Source: Myxococcaceae bacterium
Lineage (GTDB): Bacteria > Myxococcota > Myxococcia > Myxococcales > Myxococcaceae
Assembly (NCBI GenBank): GCA_016926755.1
Contig: JAFGNZ010000006.1
Location: forward strand, 18,982-82,981
DNA: 64,000 nt
Direction of reading: 5' to 3'
The notes below the pieces were generated by a model, which saw only the letters and a program-made list of their open reading frames with translations, made no database searches and had not been told where the DNA came from. Positions within the stretch are counted from its first letter, which is position 1. Every line of letters begins with the position of its first letter. Below, piece by piece: positions 10,501-17,493 of this stretch. The position numbers and the translations under genes were made by a program.

Positions 10501-10569
10501 CCCTCGCAGCTGGACGCCGCGCTCAATGTCCTCAAGGAGGCGGCCGACCTCTTCGACTTCCATGGCTGA
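4507..10569 (+). CDS. 2020-aa STAND-like ATPase fused to a Ser/Thr-kinase-like domain with altered ATP-binding Lys
   Basis: Very large cytoplasmic multidomain signalling protein. Residues 1-350 are helical, without a family I can name; about 350-400 is a Pro/Ala/Ser-rich linker; 400-700 is helical or coiled. Residues ~905-1015 form a beta-rich domain of the CARDB/Ig type. An AAA/STAND-like ATPase follows, with Walker A GRRRRGKS at 1050-1057, Walker B LILLDEFQK (Asp1150, Glu1151) and a winged-helix-like tail to ~1390. The kinase-like domain spans about 1407-1665: Gly loop GQGGEAG, catalytic loop HKDLSPGN (Asp1541, Asn1546), DFG at 1562-1564 and GTPGYVAPE at 1581-1589, but the beta-3 Lys is Arg1441 (VVLRIY). 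The last 350 residues are helical repeats and an unassigned C-terminal domain. No membrane segment. ATG with a strong GAGGGGGAG box. Likely a regulatory or stress/defence switch; the function is inferred only from domains. Confidence 0.85.
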   Translation: MAGSALPESSAGAAPISLEEVLTQELIDEVLDALPRWQTETGILLQREFETLLENVALGQSLTTGGARRAKDLPAADLKKLVRPVLERRDTTAALLVCRVWADMQEALTTQGGRFLRNIEKAVWDSTNGTKPSFVQWNREELEHTARALASALPAVREDRARLFLFVLATEVPAAPSRISTPPAYVLEAVTLPRLRALHEVLRQVSAQVGIGPLQQAAKEGELYGKLTRHFDLVVIQRFLPDVEQLANHVGESLGKSPADQANGVRTLQRIALQASQAPTLNPRARSAFQRAYKALKAGDWAQLKRSGEILGKLREEAPHPLLELTDVLLAFLSGDLERVLHALSASPPAATTTSVPSTSSVPSAPPPAPVPVARAPAEAHRERLAEYRASFQALCAQLRAAITAGPARELLQGPSSRLSEALLAMGSAPAESFGSAAELSARLPSIGARIAEHIQHLCEVAATLEREAEQLASTVSGRLGETAPVDCTLGGLPRLAQALEAEVGRYEQSSAELLERLEALPLDVPVEVLPQPDMAAGMRAGIERLQRFEVSVQEALQARAAASQAQQSEAPKEEPSPPPLLEQGTGELSFRTAGPLPALLSSGLLGRLREEARREPASEPLTFLPVDARARELVLIEPPATASPAAAANAAARNLLTLWAAVAKADGPMRPLAQCLEFLGEAAKVREAVRGDTAALSFDRAVVAMALHCAATERLEARGRRRLTGLLASSGAQGLERGLVECAEAASRSPALARVCAELVAHGLHAPLVEALSALSSSSPATARQLLEGVATAAALAGREKSATCRVAFLQALGAEPQDSQLIEDFLEDAERQSRRSSRPNLPRLKSSQPLVTDFVAAMGSRFWERGRGSASAPKPGISVPKAAERGLFLTPGARHVEVPILVRNGGDCAAGGISILVSRPAKGDSPITSPPVELHVPWLSDQNLEDASSVIVGCQLELDPGRTAQFQELRLALRASWFGGAHDETCTLPLRFEEAAPASAEITGYGGEPLDLSDEKTFRVSSASVRDCFKRLRDRLHQGKAVRAVIFGRRRRGKSSICSSIERDPEVQRQFSIRHHVWNGPRMTTVATAFSTISELLVGALARNGVNVARLDVSDLSRAEELSQRFLHWFDTLADALPQRQRVLILLDEFQKWLAGLGSKQERLALLSALRHFNDRGGKLEVSFVLSGLQNLKGLVQESTDLANAVEFFEVRELTQEETDRYLRERVPLELDGRTRRRLYSLSGGNPYVLNRLSGGLLELLQHQRRSWCTAADVDALLLDDEAQTGRLAEFVRYMLHEDEDDGAATLRQLTVLRAVASLLHERGDFDGYVRLTDVEDWLLRHGVEAEPGEPRRQLDELTHTGLLQAREGERYSLRGEWLCRQLAALDVSKVKLQPVTARADPDLVLGRYRKKRQLGQGGEAGIWLAENVQEGGHDVVLRIYPQGTVGLHQRIERERSILSRIRHPNVIGFLGASIDERHGGVVVLSYVHGHTLEHVLESKPASARPLLPGGERAVQVQLLKKIAGAVDACHAAGVVHKDLSPGNIMVAQELGVWEPTLIDFGLSGLDVQPAQDETTILGTPGYVAPEKLRGGRRTPAADIYSLGGLFLRLLTGHDPREGVGKAARVGQLCEEAKVPTRLASLVQQMLAEDPALRPSASEVGECLETVFEPLSWRELQEHAAEAFMMDREDDAAHLFGQALSAVPGGERHGEPYARLLGEAADALERSSQPVAWAPQWLDKWVLLARAAPEPLGSWQKLPLVLARYRVSFPQEGARLIHQLATALAQPPIAPALVPLLGAIARQDLFREPESATATFEALARYYAEQLLDVGLLEDFGVACARHARVRLQQPLTAQLWLQRVRSLGQPVRGDYEQELQALMESRRKTGRLQALPEARHQEPVKVGADERAHLVMAKLEEFDRRVRRLFPFIYRLERVSKDRHLKASRPTLLRQDNIARHLPQGSEDPGNIIPFALDGSFTPEGIPLRMNVVLPMGTTPSQLDAALNVLKEAADLFDFHG

Positions 10570-10674
10570 GGGAGCGCTCGGGCGAGGCCGTCCTTCAGCG
10601 GCTCGAGGGCAACCGGAGCTCACCGGACTCTCGCCCCTCCCACCCGCCCGCGGTCTGGGAGAGGATGAGGGCGT

Positions 10675-11553
10675 ATGGCACCCGCTCGCCGCTCCGTGAG
10701 AAACCCCTTGTCCCCTCCCCGTGGGCAACGCCCCAAGATCGTCATCATTGGCGGGGGCCGCCTGGGAGGAGCCCTGGCGCTGTCCCTCTCGGCCCAGCGC
10801 TGGCCCGTCAGTGTCCTCAGCCGCACCGAGGAAGGCCGACGCCGCGTGCGCTCGCTCGGCCTGAAGCCCGCCACCCCCAAGGAGCTGGCCGAGGCGCGTG
10901 TGGCGCTGCTCTGTGTCCCCGAGAAGGCCGTGCCCGAAGTGGCGCGGGAGCTGGCGAGGACGCTCGGCCGAGGCGCGGCGCTGGTGCACTGCGCGGGAGC
11001 CCTGTCGCTGAAGGCGCTGGGCGCCCCCCGTGGCCGTCCGCTCGGCTCCTTCCACCCGCTCTGCGCGGTCTCGGATCCGAGAGACTCGCTGGCCGGGAAC
11101 GCGGTGGCCATCAGCACGCGCTCGCGCCCCTTGAAGGCCGTGCTGCGGCGGATGGCCCGGGAGCTGGAGCTCCAGGTCCTGGAGGTGCCCGAGGCGCGCC
11201 GTGCCGCCTACCACGCGGGAGCCGTCTTGAGCGCGGGCTGCGCGGTGGCGCTCATGTCGGTGGCCGTGGAGGCCCTGGGCCACGCCGGGATCGCGGAGGA
11301 CGAGGCGCTCGCGGCCCTGCTCCCGCTGATGCGCTCGTCGGTGCGCGGCATGGCTTCACGGGGGCTGGCGAACGGGCTCACCGGCCCCGTCGTCCGAGGG
11401 GACACGGCGGTGGTGGCGGCGCACCTGGCGGCCCTCCCTCCCGAGGTCGCCGAGATCTACCGCCTCCTCTCCCGGCGCGCGCTGCGGCTGGTGGCGCCCC
11501 GGCTCCCGCCCGAAGTGCTGGCCGACCTGACAAAGCTCCTCTCCGAGCGGTGA
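10675..11553 (+). CDS. Rossmann-fold / DUF2520 oxidoreductase-like protein
   Basis: Predicted NAD(P)-binding protein, 292 aa. The dinucleotide loop GGGRLGG is at residues 26-32 after a beta strand (KIVIIG). A strand with LLCVPEKAVPEVA follows, then the conserved GSFHPLCAVSD segment typical of the pair 'Rossmann-like domain plus DUF2520', related to F420-dependent NADP oxidoreductases and ketopantoate/pyrroline-carboxylate reductases. The helical C-terminal half (from about residue 160) is the DUF2520 dimerisation domain, with AAYHAGAVLSAG as its usual opening. Substrate unknown. ATG at 10675 with GGGAGAGGATG upstream; 105-bp gap from the giant ATPase gene, 39 bp before the next gene. Confidence 0.82.
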   Translation: MAPARRSVRNPLSPPRGQRPKIVIIGGGRLGGALALSLSAQRWPVSVLSRTEEGRRRVRSLGLKPATPKELAEARVALLCVPEKAVPEVARELARTLGRGAALVHCAGALSLKALGAPRGRPLGSFHPLCAVSDPRDSLAGNAVAISTRSRPLKAVLRRMARELELQVLEVPEARRAAYHAGAVLSAGCAVALMSVAVEALGHAGIAEDEALAALLPLMRSSVRGMASRGLANGLTGPVVRGDTAVVAAHLAALPPEVAEIYRLLSRRALRLVAPRLPPEVLADLTKLLSER

Positions 11554-11592
11554 ACCCCGCCGCCATCCCGGCTAGGGTCCGGCTCACCTCGC

Positions 11593-12885
11593 ATGAAGCT
11601 CACGAAGCTCAAGATCCACAGGTACCGAGGCATCGCGCCCGGAACGGTGCTCGTGTTCGGCCCGACGCTCAACCTGGCCATGGGCCGCAACGGCACCGGC
11701 AGGACGACGCTGCTGGAGCTGATCTCGATCATCCTCGGCTCTGACTTCTCCGGGCTGATCCAGGAGGAGTTCTCCCTGGAGTACGCGCTCGCCTTCCCGG
11801 GGATGGAGATTCACGTCTCCGCTCGGAACGTGGGGCGCGCGGCGGCGGCGGAGCTGGAGGGCGCCTCGCGCGGCGGAGGGGCGCTGCTGCCCCTGCGCAC
11901 TCCGGAGGCGGCCACGCCCCTCGAGCCGACCCTCGAGGCGACCTTGCAGCTCGACGCGCCCTCCTCCCAGATCGTGATGCGCGCGGACGCCTCGGGCCTC
12001 TTCTGCGAGGTGGATGGCCAGTCCGCCTACTCGCGGTCCATGCACTGGTCGGTGCTGGATCGCACCGTGTGGACGCTGATCTTCATGGTGGCCCAGTACC
12101 TGGCCCCCGAGGTGAAGGAGCGGCTCAAGGAGCTGCTGCGCCGCACCTTCCTGCTGGCGCCCTCGCGGTTCGACGAGGCGCTCGGGATGTTCGAGCAGAT
12201 CGGCAACATCAAGTACGCCATGGAGATGCAAGGGGACGAGGTGTTCCCGCTCGGGCTGATGGCGCTGCCCACGTGGATGCCGGCGTGGCTCCGCGCGCGG
12301 GTGGAGCACAGCCCTCCGCCGGATGTCCTCGAGTTCTCCCATGACGAGCTCGAGCGAAGCTTCCTGGCGAAGTTCGTCACGCTCGCCGGCTTCGCCGCGG
12401 GCAGGCTCCGCGTGGAGGTGCTGGAGAAGCGGACGTACGAGGACGGCGGGAGGCTGGGGTTTGGTCGGTTCAGCTTCCACTTCACCCGGAAGGACGGCAC
12501 GGAGCTGACCCAGGCGCAGCTCGGACACGGGCAGAAGCGCTTGCTGTCCTTCCTGTATTACCTGGACGTCAACGAGGACTTCGCCATCGCCGACGAGCTG
12601 GCCAGTGGCCTGCACCCCCGCTGGGTGGAGGCGTGCCTCCGGGAGCTCGGTACGCGCCAGTGCTTCCTCACCACCCAGAGCCCCCTCCTCCTGGAGCAGA
12701 TCTCCTTCGGCTCCGCCGAGGACCTCCGCGCCTCGCTCATCCTCTGCGGAGTCGTGCTGCGTGACGGCCGGGAGTGGCTCCACTGGTCCAACCCCCTGGA
12801 AGAGACGGCCGCCCAGCTCTTCGAGGCGCACCGGACAGGCCCGCGCTCGCTGGGAGAACTGCTCCAGACCCAGGGGCTGTGGTGA
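11593..12885 (+). CDS. AAA/ABC-like ATPase (OLD/AAA_21 type) with Walker A Lys replaced by Arg
   Basis: ATP-binding protein of the ABC-ATPase/OLD superfamily, 430 aa, probably cytoplasmic. The N-terminal strand-loop MKLTKLKIHRYRGI is typical of SMC/RecF/OLD-like ATPases. The P-loop is GRNGTGRT at 31-38, with Arg37 where Lys is normally found (codon AGG). The ABC signature-like segment is LGHGQKRLLSF (311-320) and Walker B is FAIADELASGLHP with Asp334-Glu335, so the rest of the active site is intact. A switch-like TTQSPLLLE follows. Such proteins act in DNA repair, defence or toxin-antitoxin systems; nothing here decides between these. It sits directly upstream of the injection-system locus (56 nt before the first cargo candidate) and could belong to either neighbourhood. 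Confidence 0.82.
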   Translation: MKLTKLKIHRYRGIAPGTVLVFGPTLNLAMGRNGTGRTTLLELISIILGSDFSGLIQEEFSLEYALAFPGMEIHVSARNVGRAAAAELEGASRGGGALLPLRTPEAATPLEPTLEATLQLDAPSSQIVMRADASGLFCEVDGQSAYSRSMHWSVLDRTVWTLIFMVAQYLAPEVKERLKELLRRTFLLAPSRFDEALGMFEQIGNIKYAMEMQGDEVFPLGLMALPTWMPAWLRARVEHSPPPDVLEFSHDELERSFLAKFVTLAGFAAGRLRVEVLEKRTYEDGGRLGFGRFSFHFTRKDGTELTQAQLGHGQKRLLSFLYYLDVNEDFAIADELASGLHPRWVEACLRELGTRQCFLTTQSPLLLEQISFGSAEDLRASLILCGVVLRDGREWLHWSNPLEETAAQLFEAHRTGPRSLGELLQTQGLW

Positions 12886-12922
12886 GGTTGGGTCCCTCTG
12901 CGGGCCTCCGTGGAACTCGGCT

Positions 12923-12928
12923 ATGCTG
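12923..12928 (+). promoter_or_regulatory. Candidate -10 box at the head of the injection-system locus
   Basis: TATGCT within CGGCTATGCTGGG, in the 56-bp gap between the ATPase gene and the DUF4157 gene. It ends only 13 nt before the GTG at 12942. If it is a true -10 element, transcription starts almost at that GTG, and translation may use either a near-leaderless GTG or the ATG at 13014. No clear -35 element was seen. Confidence 0.3.
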
Positions 12929-12941
12929 GGCCGCACTTCCC

Positions 12942-14651
12942 GTGCGAACCCTCAAACCCAAGGCCCCAGAGTCTCCGCCCTCCCGGATCCAGAGCCCGGA
13001 CGAGGACCGGCGCATGCTCGCGAGCCCGCGGGCGCTGAGCCAGGACGCGGTGCTCCCAGCGGGCAGTGGGCAGCCCCTCGAGACCGCGACCCAGGCCTTC
13101 TTCGAGCGGCGCTTCAGCCATGACTTCAGCAAGGTCCGGGTGCACACGGACGAGAGAGCGCACACCTCGGCACTGCTCGTGGATGCCGTCGCCTACACCG
13201 TGGGCCGCGACATCCTGTTTCGTCGAGGCACGTACCAGCCGGGCACCTCGCAGGGGAAGCAGCTCCTGGCCCACGAGCTGGCCCACGTCACCCAGCACTC
13301 CGCCACCGGACCAGGCTCCGGCACGCCCACCCTTGTCCCCGAGCACGCCGCCTCCGAGCGTGAGGCCGACACGATGGCCTCGCAGGCCCTCGCTGGAAGA
13401 GCGCACGCCCTGCCTTCAGGCGCTCCCGCTCGGGGAGGCGGAGGGCTCACCCTCTCCCGGAAGCCCAAGGGAGGCTGGCCGATCCTCCACCAGCACGTGC
13501 TCCAGAAGATGATCCAGATCGTGAAGGCTCACCCCGTGGACGCCTCTGAGCGGCTCGAAGCGCTCACCGCCCTCTTCGGGACCGTTCCTCCCGAGCAGGC
13601 GCAGCTCCTCTACGACCGGCTGGAGCCGGGTGCGGCCACCGACGACTTCGCCCAGTACTTCAAGGACAAGTTCCCGCAGAGCCGCGCGGACGGGCTGGCA
13701 TTCCTCCGGCAGCAGATCCTCAAGGCCCCCGCGCAGGCCGAGGCGAAGGAGCCCGCGCAGGTCATCAGCGGACAGGAGATTGGAAAGAACGCCGCACAGG
13801 CCGCGCAGAAGCTCCCCATCAAGCCAGAGACGGGAGCGCCCCTCATCCCCTTCGGCCAGTCCTCGGTGGGTGAAGGCTACATGCTCAACCCCAAGTACTG
13901 GACCGTTGAGTACATCCTGCAGAAGGGCAGCGCCCAGAAGAGCTTCACCGCCTCCAAGGAGAACCCTTCCGCGTTGACCCAGATGTTCACCTTCCTCGAG
14001 GGCCACCCGGAGTGGCACAACTCGACGTTCGAGGTCCGGATCAAGATCGGCCAGTACGGCGCCTCGGCGGCCATCAACGACGTCTGGAAGTCCGAGTCCG
14101 CGGACAAGTACGCGTTGGATTGCCTCTCCGCCGCGCTCCTGACCCAGCTCCGCGGCATCTACCTGTCCTATCCCGCCGCTTCGAGGGATGCCGACTTCGA
14201 GCGCGACTACGGCTCGTTCTCCATGTCCCGCCTCCCGGGGGACCAGCTCCCGCAGACGAGCATGAGCAAGGACATGGAAGTCACCATGCTCCCGGCCCGC
14301 ATCCCCTTGTCGGACCCGGCGAAGTACAAGGACCTGCTCAAGCCAGGCGATGAGATCCCCCTCCTGAACCTCTTCATGCCCTCCTCGAGCGCCTGGCGGA
14401 CCGAGAACGTCATCTACCTGGGAGAGGGGAAGTTCTTCGGCCACCCCATCGGGAGCGTGACCCCTGAGGAGTACGCCAAGAAGATCAAGTCCTACGTCCG
14501 CCGGAGTTATGTGGATCCCGAGATCGGCAAGGCGCCTCCCGAGGAGGACGCGGCGCTGGAGGCCTTCATCCTGCAGCACTCCTTCATCCAGTCCTACTCG
14601 CGTCCGCGGACGATGAGCATCCCCAAGGCCCCCCCTCCCTCTTCCAAGTGA
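12942..14651 (+). CDS. DUF4157 protein with transglutaminase (Tgl)-like C-terminus; eCIS cargo candidate
   Basis: 569 aa from the GTG at 12942. Residues ~45-125 are a DUF4157 domain: FSHDFSKVRVHTDERA, a YTVGRDILF strand and the metallopeptidase-like HELAH at 111-115. DUF4157 is an established marker of eCIS-loaded toxins. A helical middle (about 170-300) follows. The C-terminal ~220 residues contain YALDCLSAALL (Asp393-Cys394) and WRTENVIYLGEGKFFGHPIG (Glu488), which resemble the Cys/Glu dyad segments of Bacillus Tgl protein-glutamine gamma-glutamyltransferase. Protein cross-linking is therefore the suggested activity; this comparison is from memory and needs a profile search. The frame is open upstream into the ATPase gene, which I discount. 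An ATG at 13014 with a GAGGA box is an alternative start. Leads the eCIS locus, 19 nt before the next gene. Confidence 0.8.
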   Translation: MRTLKPKAPESPPSRIQSPDEDRRMLASPRALSQDAVLPAGSGQPLETATQAFFERRFSHDFSKVRVHTDERAHTSALLVDAVAYTVGRDILFRRGTYQPGTSQGKQLLAHELAHVTQHSATGPGSGTPTLVPEHAASEREADTMASQALAGRAHALPSGAPARGGGGLTLSRKPKGGWPILHQHVLQKMIQIVKAHPVDASERLEALTALFGTVPPEQAQLLYDRLEPGAATDDFAQYFKDKFPQSRADGLAFLRQQILKAPAQAEAKEPAQVISGQEIGKNAAQAAQKLPIKPETGAPLIPFGQSSVGEGYMLNPKYWTVEYILQKGSAQKSFTASKENPSALTQMFTFLEGHPEWHNSTFEVRIKIGQYGASAAINDVWKSESADKYALDCLSAALLTQLRGIYLSYPAASRDADFERDYGSFSMSRLPGDQLPQTSMSKDMEVTMLPARIPLSDPAKYKDLLKPGDEIPLLNLFMPSSSAWRTENVIYLGEGKFFGHPIGSVTPEEYAKKIKSYVRRSYVDPEIGKAPPEEDAALEAFILQHSFIQSYSRPRTMSIPKAPPPSSK

Positions 14652-14670
14652 GGCCGCGGAGCAACCGATC

Positions 14671-15144
14671 ATGGCCCTCAACCCCAGCGCCCTGAAGACG
14701 AGCCTCGAGACCGACTGGCTGGTGCCGGAAGGCGGCACCTTCCCCTCCAGCCCCGAGGAGTCCGCGGCCCGCTTCGCGTCCGCGGTGGCCTCCTGGTTCT
14801 CCTCCGCGCAGGCCAACCTCATCCCGTGCACCACCGCACAGGTGCGCGAGCCGCAACTCGCCGACGCGCTCGGCCCGGCCTTCAAGGCGGGCACCGCGGA
14901 GAAGGCGGGTGACGAGGTCGCCAAAGCGCTGGAGTCCTACATCAAGGATCAGGTCTTTGGCGCGGGCGTCGCCAATGCTCCGCTCGGCACGGCTGCCGCC
15001 GCCCAGGCGCTCAGCGGCATCTTCAGCAACCTGGAGCTTGCGAACGACGCCCGTGCCCTGCAGATCGCCCAGGCCTGCCAGACGATGGCGCTCACCACCG
15101 TCGTGAAGTTCCCGTCCCCCACGCCTCCAGCAAACGTGATGTGA
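14671..15144 (+). CDS. Small eCIS-associated protein of unknown function
   Basis: 157 aa, not recognised. The sequence is Ala-rich and mostly helical, with no signal peptide, membrane segment or metal motif. It begins LNPSALKTSLETDWLVPEGG and has a Thr/Pro-rich end. It lies between the first cargo gene (19-nt gap) and the start of the structural genes, from which it is separated by the only sizeable gap in the locus (231 bp). It could therefore be a partner (chaperone or immunity) of the upstream transglutaminase-like protein or a minor particle component; placement alone favours the first. The ATG at 14671 follows a GAGGCCGCGGAGC purine-rich stretch. Confidence 0.7.
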   Translation: MALNPSALKTSLETDWLVPEGGTFPSSPEESAARFASAVASWFSSAQANLIPCTTAQVREPQLADALGPAFKAGTAEKAGDEVAKALESYIKDQVFGAGVANAPLGTAAAAQALSGIFSNLELANDARALQIAQACQTMALTTVVKFPSPTPPANVM

Positions 15145-15375
15145 GTCTGCGTGTGCGAGCCAGATCCGCCTTGCGTTCCTGAAACCGACGGTGTTTCCTG
15201 CCGGACAACGACTGGCAGTGAACCCGCTGTATTGTCGGATTGAGCGCAGTCGGCCGAGGTTGGGGGGGCCAAACGATTCGTCAGCTTGCGCTGTGCCGCC
15301 TGGCCACTCCCTCCGAGCCCCCATGCTCGGTGGCCCGGCACAACGGAGCCGCGCAGTCTTGGAGAGGAACCTCTG

Positions 15376-15579
15376 ATGCCCGTTCGTCTCACCAACCATT
15401 CCCGCAGTCTGCTCACCGTCACGCTCAACAGCGGTGAGAGCGTCCACCTCGCGCCCGACGAGAGCTCCCAGCCTCTCGCGGAGTTGGAGGTCGACAACAA
15501 CCCCTGGGTGAAGAAGCTGCTGGACCGCCATTGGCTCGCCGTGACGCGTGACCAGGGCGAGGACTCGACCAGGACCTAA
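15376..15579 (+). CDS. Small beta-rich eCIS protein preceding the sheath gene
   Basis: 67 aa, family not named. The sequence alternates short strands (RLTNHS, LLTVTLNSGESVHLAP) with a charged middle and a tail KKLLDRHWLAV, and is predicted to be a small beta-sandwich-like fold. The ATG at 15376 is well placed after GGAGAGGAACCTCTG. The open frame extends back to 15286, but the upstream codons are in a low-quality stretch and the ribosome-binding site supports 15376. It is followed by the sheath gene after 12 nt, so it is probably translated with it. The 231-bp gap in front of it is the best candidate place for a promoter for the structural genes; I see no convincing motif there. Confidence 0.68.
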   Translation: MPVRLTNHSRSLLTVTLNSGESVHLAPDESSQPLAELEVDNNPWVKKLLDRHWLAVTRDQGEDSTRT

Positions 15580-15591
15580 AGGAGCGAACCG

Positions 15592-17466
15592 ATGGAGCGG
15601 CTGCATCCCGGCGTCTATGTGGAAGAGGTATCCAGCGGCGTCCGCCCCCTGGAGGGGGTGAGCACTTCGACGACCGCGTTTCTCGGCAAGACGGAGAAGG
15701 GGCCCCCGGATCGGGCCGTCATGGTCACCAACTTCATTGAGTTCCAGACCCTCTACGGGGGCTTCCTCAATGACAGCTACCTGGCCCTGTCCGCCCTGCA
15801 GTACTTCAACAACGGAGGCAAGCGCCTCTACATCCTCCGGGTCGCCAAGGGCGCGCAGACCGCGGATGTCGCCATCGCGGATCGCCAGGGCTCGCCGGCC
15901 AAGACGCTCACCGTCTCGGCCATCAGCCCGGGGGCGTGGGGCAATGAGCTGCAGGTGACCGTCGCGAACGGCTCGCAGGACTCCGGAGACGAGTTCAAGC
16001 TGACCATCTCGCACGGCGCCAACCCCGACGAGGTCTTCGACAACCTCAGCATCAACCCGGACGCGCCCAACTTCGTGGACAACGTGGTCAATGCCCGCTC
16101 CAAGCGGGTCCGCGTCAAGACGGAGAAGGGCAACGACTCGAGCGTGGCCGGCACCAGCACCAGCGGCGCGACGCCCGCCACCACGCTGCCCGCGGACAAG
16201 CGCAAGCTCGTCATCAACATCGACGGAGATGGGCCGCAGACCATCACCCTGGCCGGGACGCTGACCACGGGCACCGATATCGCATCGGCCATCGTCACGG
16301 CCGTCACCGGCCTGACGCGCCTGCGCTCCAGCACGGATCCGGAGGCGTTCTCCCAGTTCGCCTGCGCCGTGGTCAGCGGGGCCTACGTGCTGACCTCGGG
16401 CTCCGAGGGCAAGCAGTCCTCGGTGGAGGTGACCAACGATCCCACGGCCGGCAACGCCGCGACGCTCCTGAAGCTGGGCGTCAGCAACGGCGGCACGGAG
16501 ACCACGGGCGCCGCGGCGCTCCGGCCCGCCACCGGCTCCTACCTGCTGGGCGATGGCGTCGTGAGCGGCGCCACGCTGAGCGTGACCCTGGGCCAGGATG
16601 GCACCACGCCGCAGGATCCCGAGTACATCAACGCCTTCCCGCTCCTGGACGCCGTGCAGGACGTGAACATCATCGCCGTGCCTGGGATTGGCACCCAGGG
16701 GGTGGTGAACGCGGGCGTGGGCTACTGCCAGAACCGCATGGACTGCTTCTTCGTCGCGGACATGGGCGCCGCCGTGGACAACAAGGAGGACGCCAAGAGC
16801 TTCACCAACAGCCTGACGAAGAGCTCCTACGGCGCGGTGTACTTCCCCTGGGTGAAGATCGTGGACCCCACCGGGAAGTCCAGCGAGCCCATCGCGGTGC
16901 CGCCCTCGGGCTTCATCACCGGCCTGTACGCGCGCACCGACGCGCGCCGCGGGGTGTGGAAGGCCCCCGCGGGCACGGAGGCGAACATCCTGGGGGCGGT
17001 CGGCCTGACGAAGCAGATCAGTGACGCCGAGCAGGACACCCTCAACAACATCGGCGCCAACGCGGTCCGCTTCTTCCCGGCCTCGGGCATCGTCATCTGG
17101 GGCACGCGCACCCTGGCGACCCAGTCCGACCCGGAGTACCGCTACATCCCCATCCGGCGCCTGGCCATCTTCCTGGAGCGCAGCATCTACAACGGCATCC
17201 AGTGGGCCGTCTTCGAGCCGAACGACGAGGACCTCTGGGCCAGCCTGCGCCTCAACATCGGCTCCTTCATGATGACCCAGTTCCGCGCGGGCGCCTTCCA
17301 GGGCAGCACCCCCTCGCAGGCCTTCTTCGTGAAGTGTGACGCCCAGACCAACCCCCAGGATCAGATCAACGCGGGCATCGTCACGGTGCTGGTGGGCTTC
17401 GCGCCCCTACGGCCCGCTGAGTTCGTGGTGATCCAGATCAGCCAGAAGACCTCCGAGGCCGCGTAA
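15592..17466 (+). CDS. Contractile tail sheath protein
   Basis: The sheath subunit forms the outer contracting cylinder. 624 aa. The N-terminal HPGVYVEEVSSGVRPLEGVSTSTTAF is the classic sheath opening, with the strand-exchange arm. The C-terminal domain, with RYIPIRRLAIFLERSIYNGI, QWAVFEPNDEDLW and the final VLVGFAPLRPAEFVVIQISQ strand, is the conserved interlocking core of the sheath family. Between about residues 100 and 330 sits a large Thr/Ser/Gly-rich beta insertion, probably the surface-exposed domain and the reason for the larger than minimal size. The ATG at 15592 follows AAAGGAGCGAACCG. Only one sheath gene is present, unlike Afp/PVC clusters, which have three. The tube gene follows after 27 nt. 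Confidence 0.96.
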   Translation: MERLHPGVYVEEVSSGVRPLEGVSTSTTAFLGKTEKGPPDRAVMVTNFIEFQTLYGGFLNDSYLALSALQYFNNGGKRLYILRVAKGAQTADVAIADRQGSPAKTLTVSAISPGAWGNELQVTVANGSQDSGDEFKLTISHGANPDEVFDNLSINPDAPNFVDNVVNARSKRVRVKTEKGNDSSVAGTSTSGATPATTLPADKRKLVINIDGDGPQTITLAGTLTTGTDIASAIVTAVTGLTRLRSSTDPEAFSQFACAVVSGAYVLTSGSEGKQSSVEVTNDPTAGNAATLLKLGVSNGGTETTGAAALRPATGSYLLGDGVVSGATLSVTLGQDGTTPQDPEYINAFPLLDAVQDVNIIAVPGIGTQGVVNAGVGYCQNRMDCFFVADMGAAVDNKEDAKSFTNSLTKSSYGAVYFPWVKIVDPTGKSSEPIAVPPSGFITGLYARTDARRGVWKAPAGTEANILGAVGLTKQISDAEQDTLNNIGANAVRFFPASGIVIWGTRTLATQSDPEYRYIPIRRLAIFLERSIYNGIQWAVFEPNDEDLWASLRLNIGSFMMTQFRAGAFQGSTPSQAFFVKCDAQTNPQDQINAGIVTVLVGFAPLRPAEFVVIQISQKTSEAA

Positions 17467-17493
17467 GGCGAGCGAGAGCAAGGATCCACCGCC

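Noticed and set aside
15145..15375. A sigma-54 or sigma-70 promoter in the 231-bp gap before the small gene and sheath
   Set aside because: Partial words such as TGGCAG and TATTGT are present, but spacing does not fit either promoter class; recorded as unresolved.
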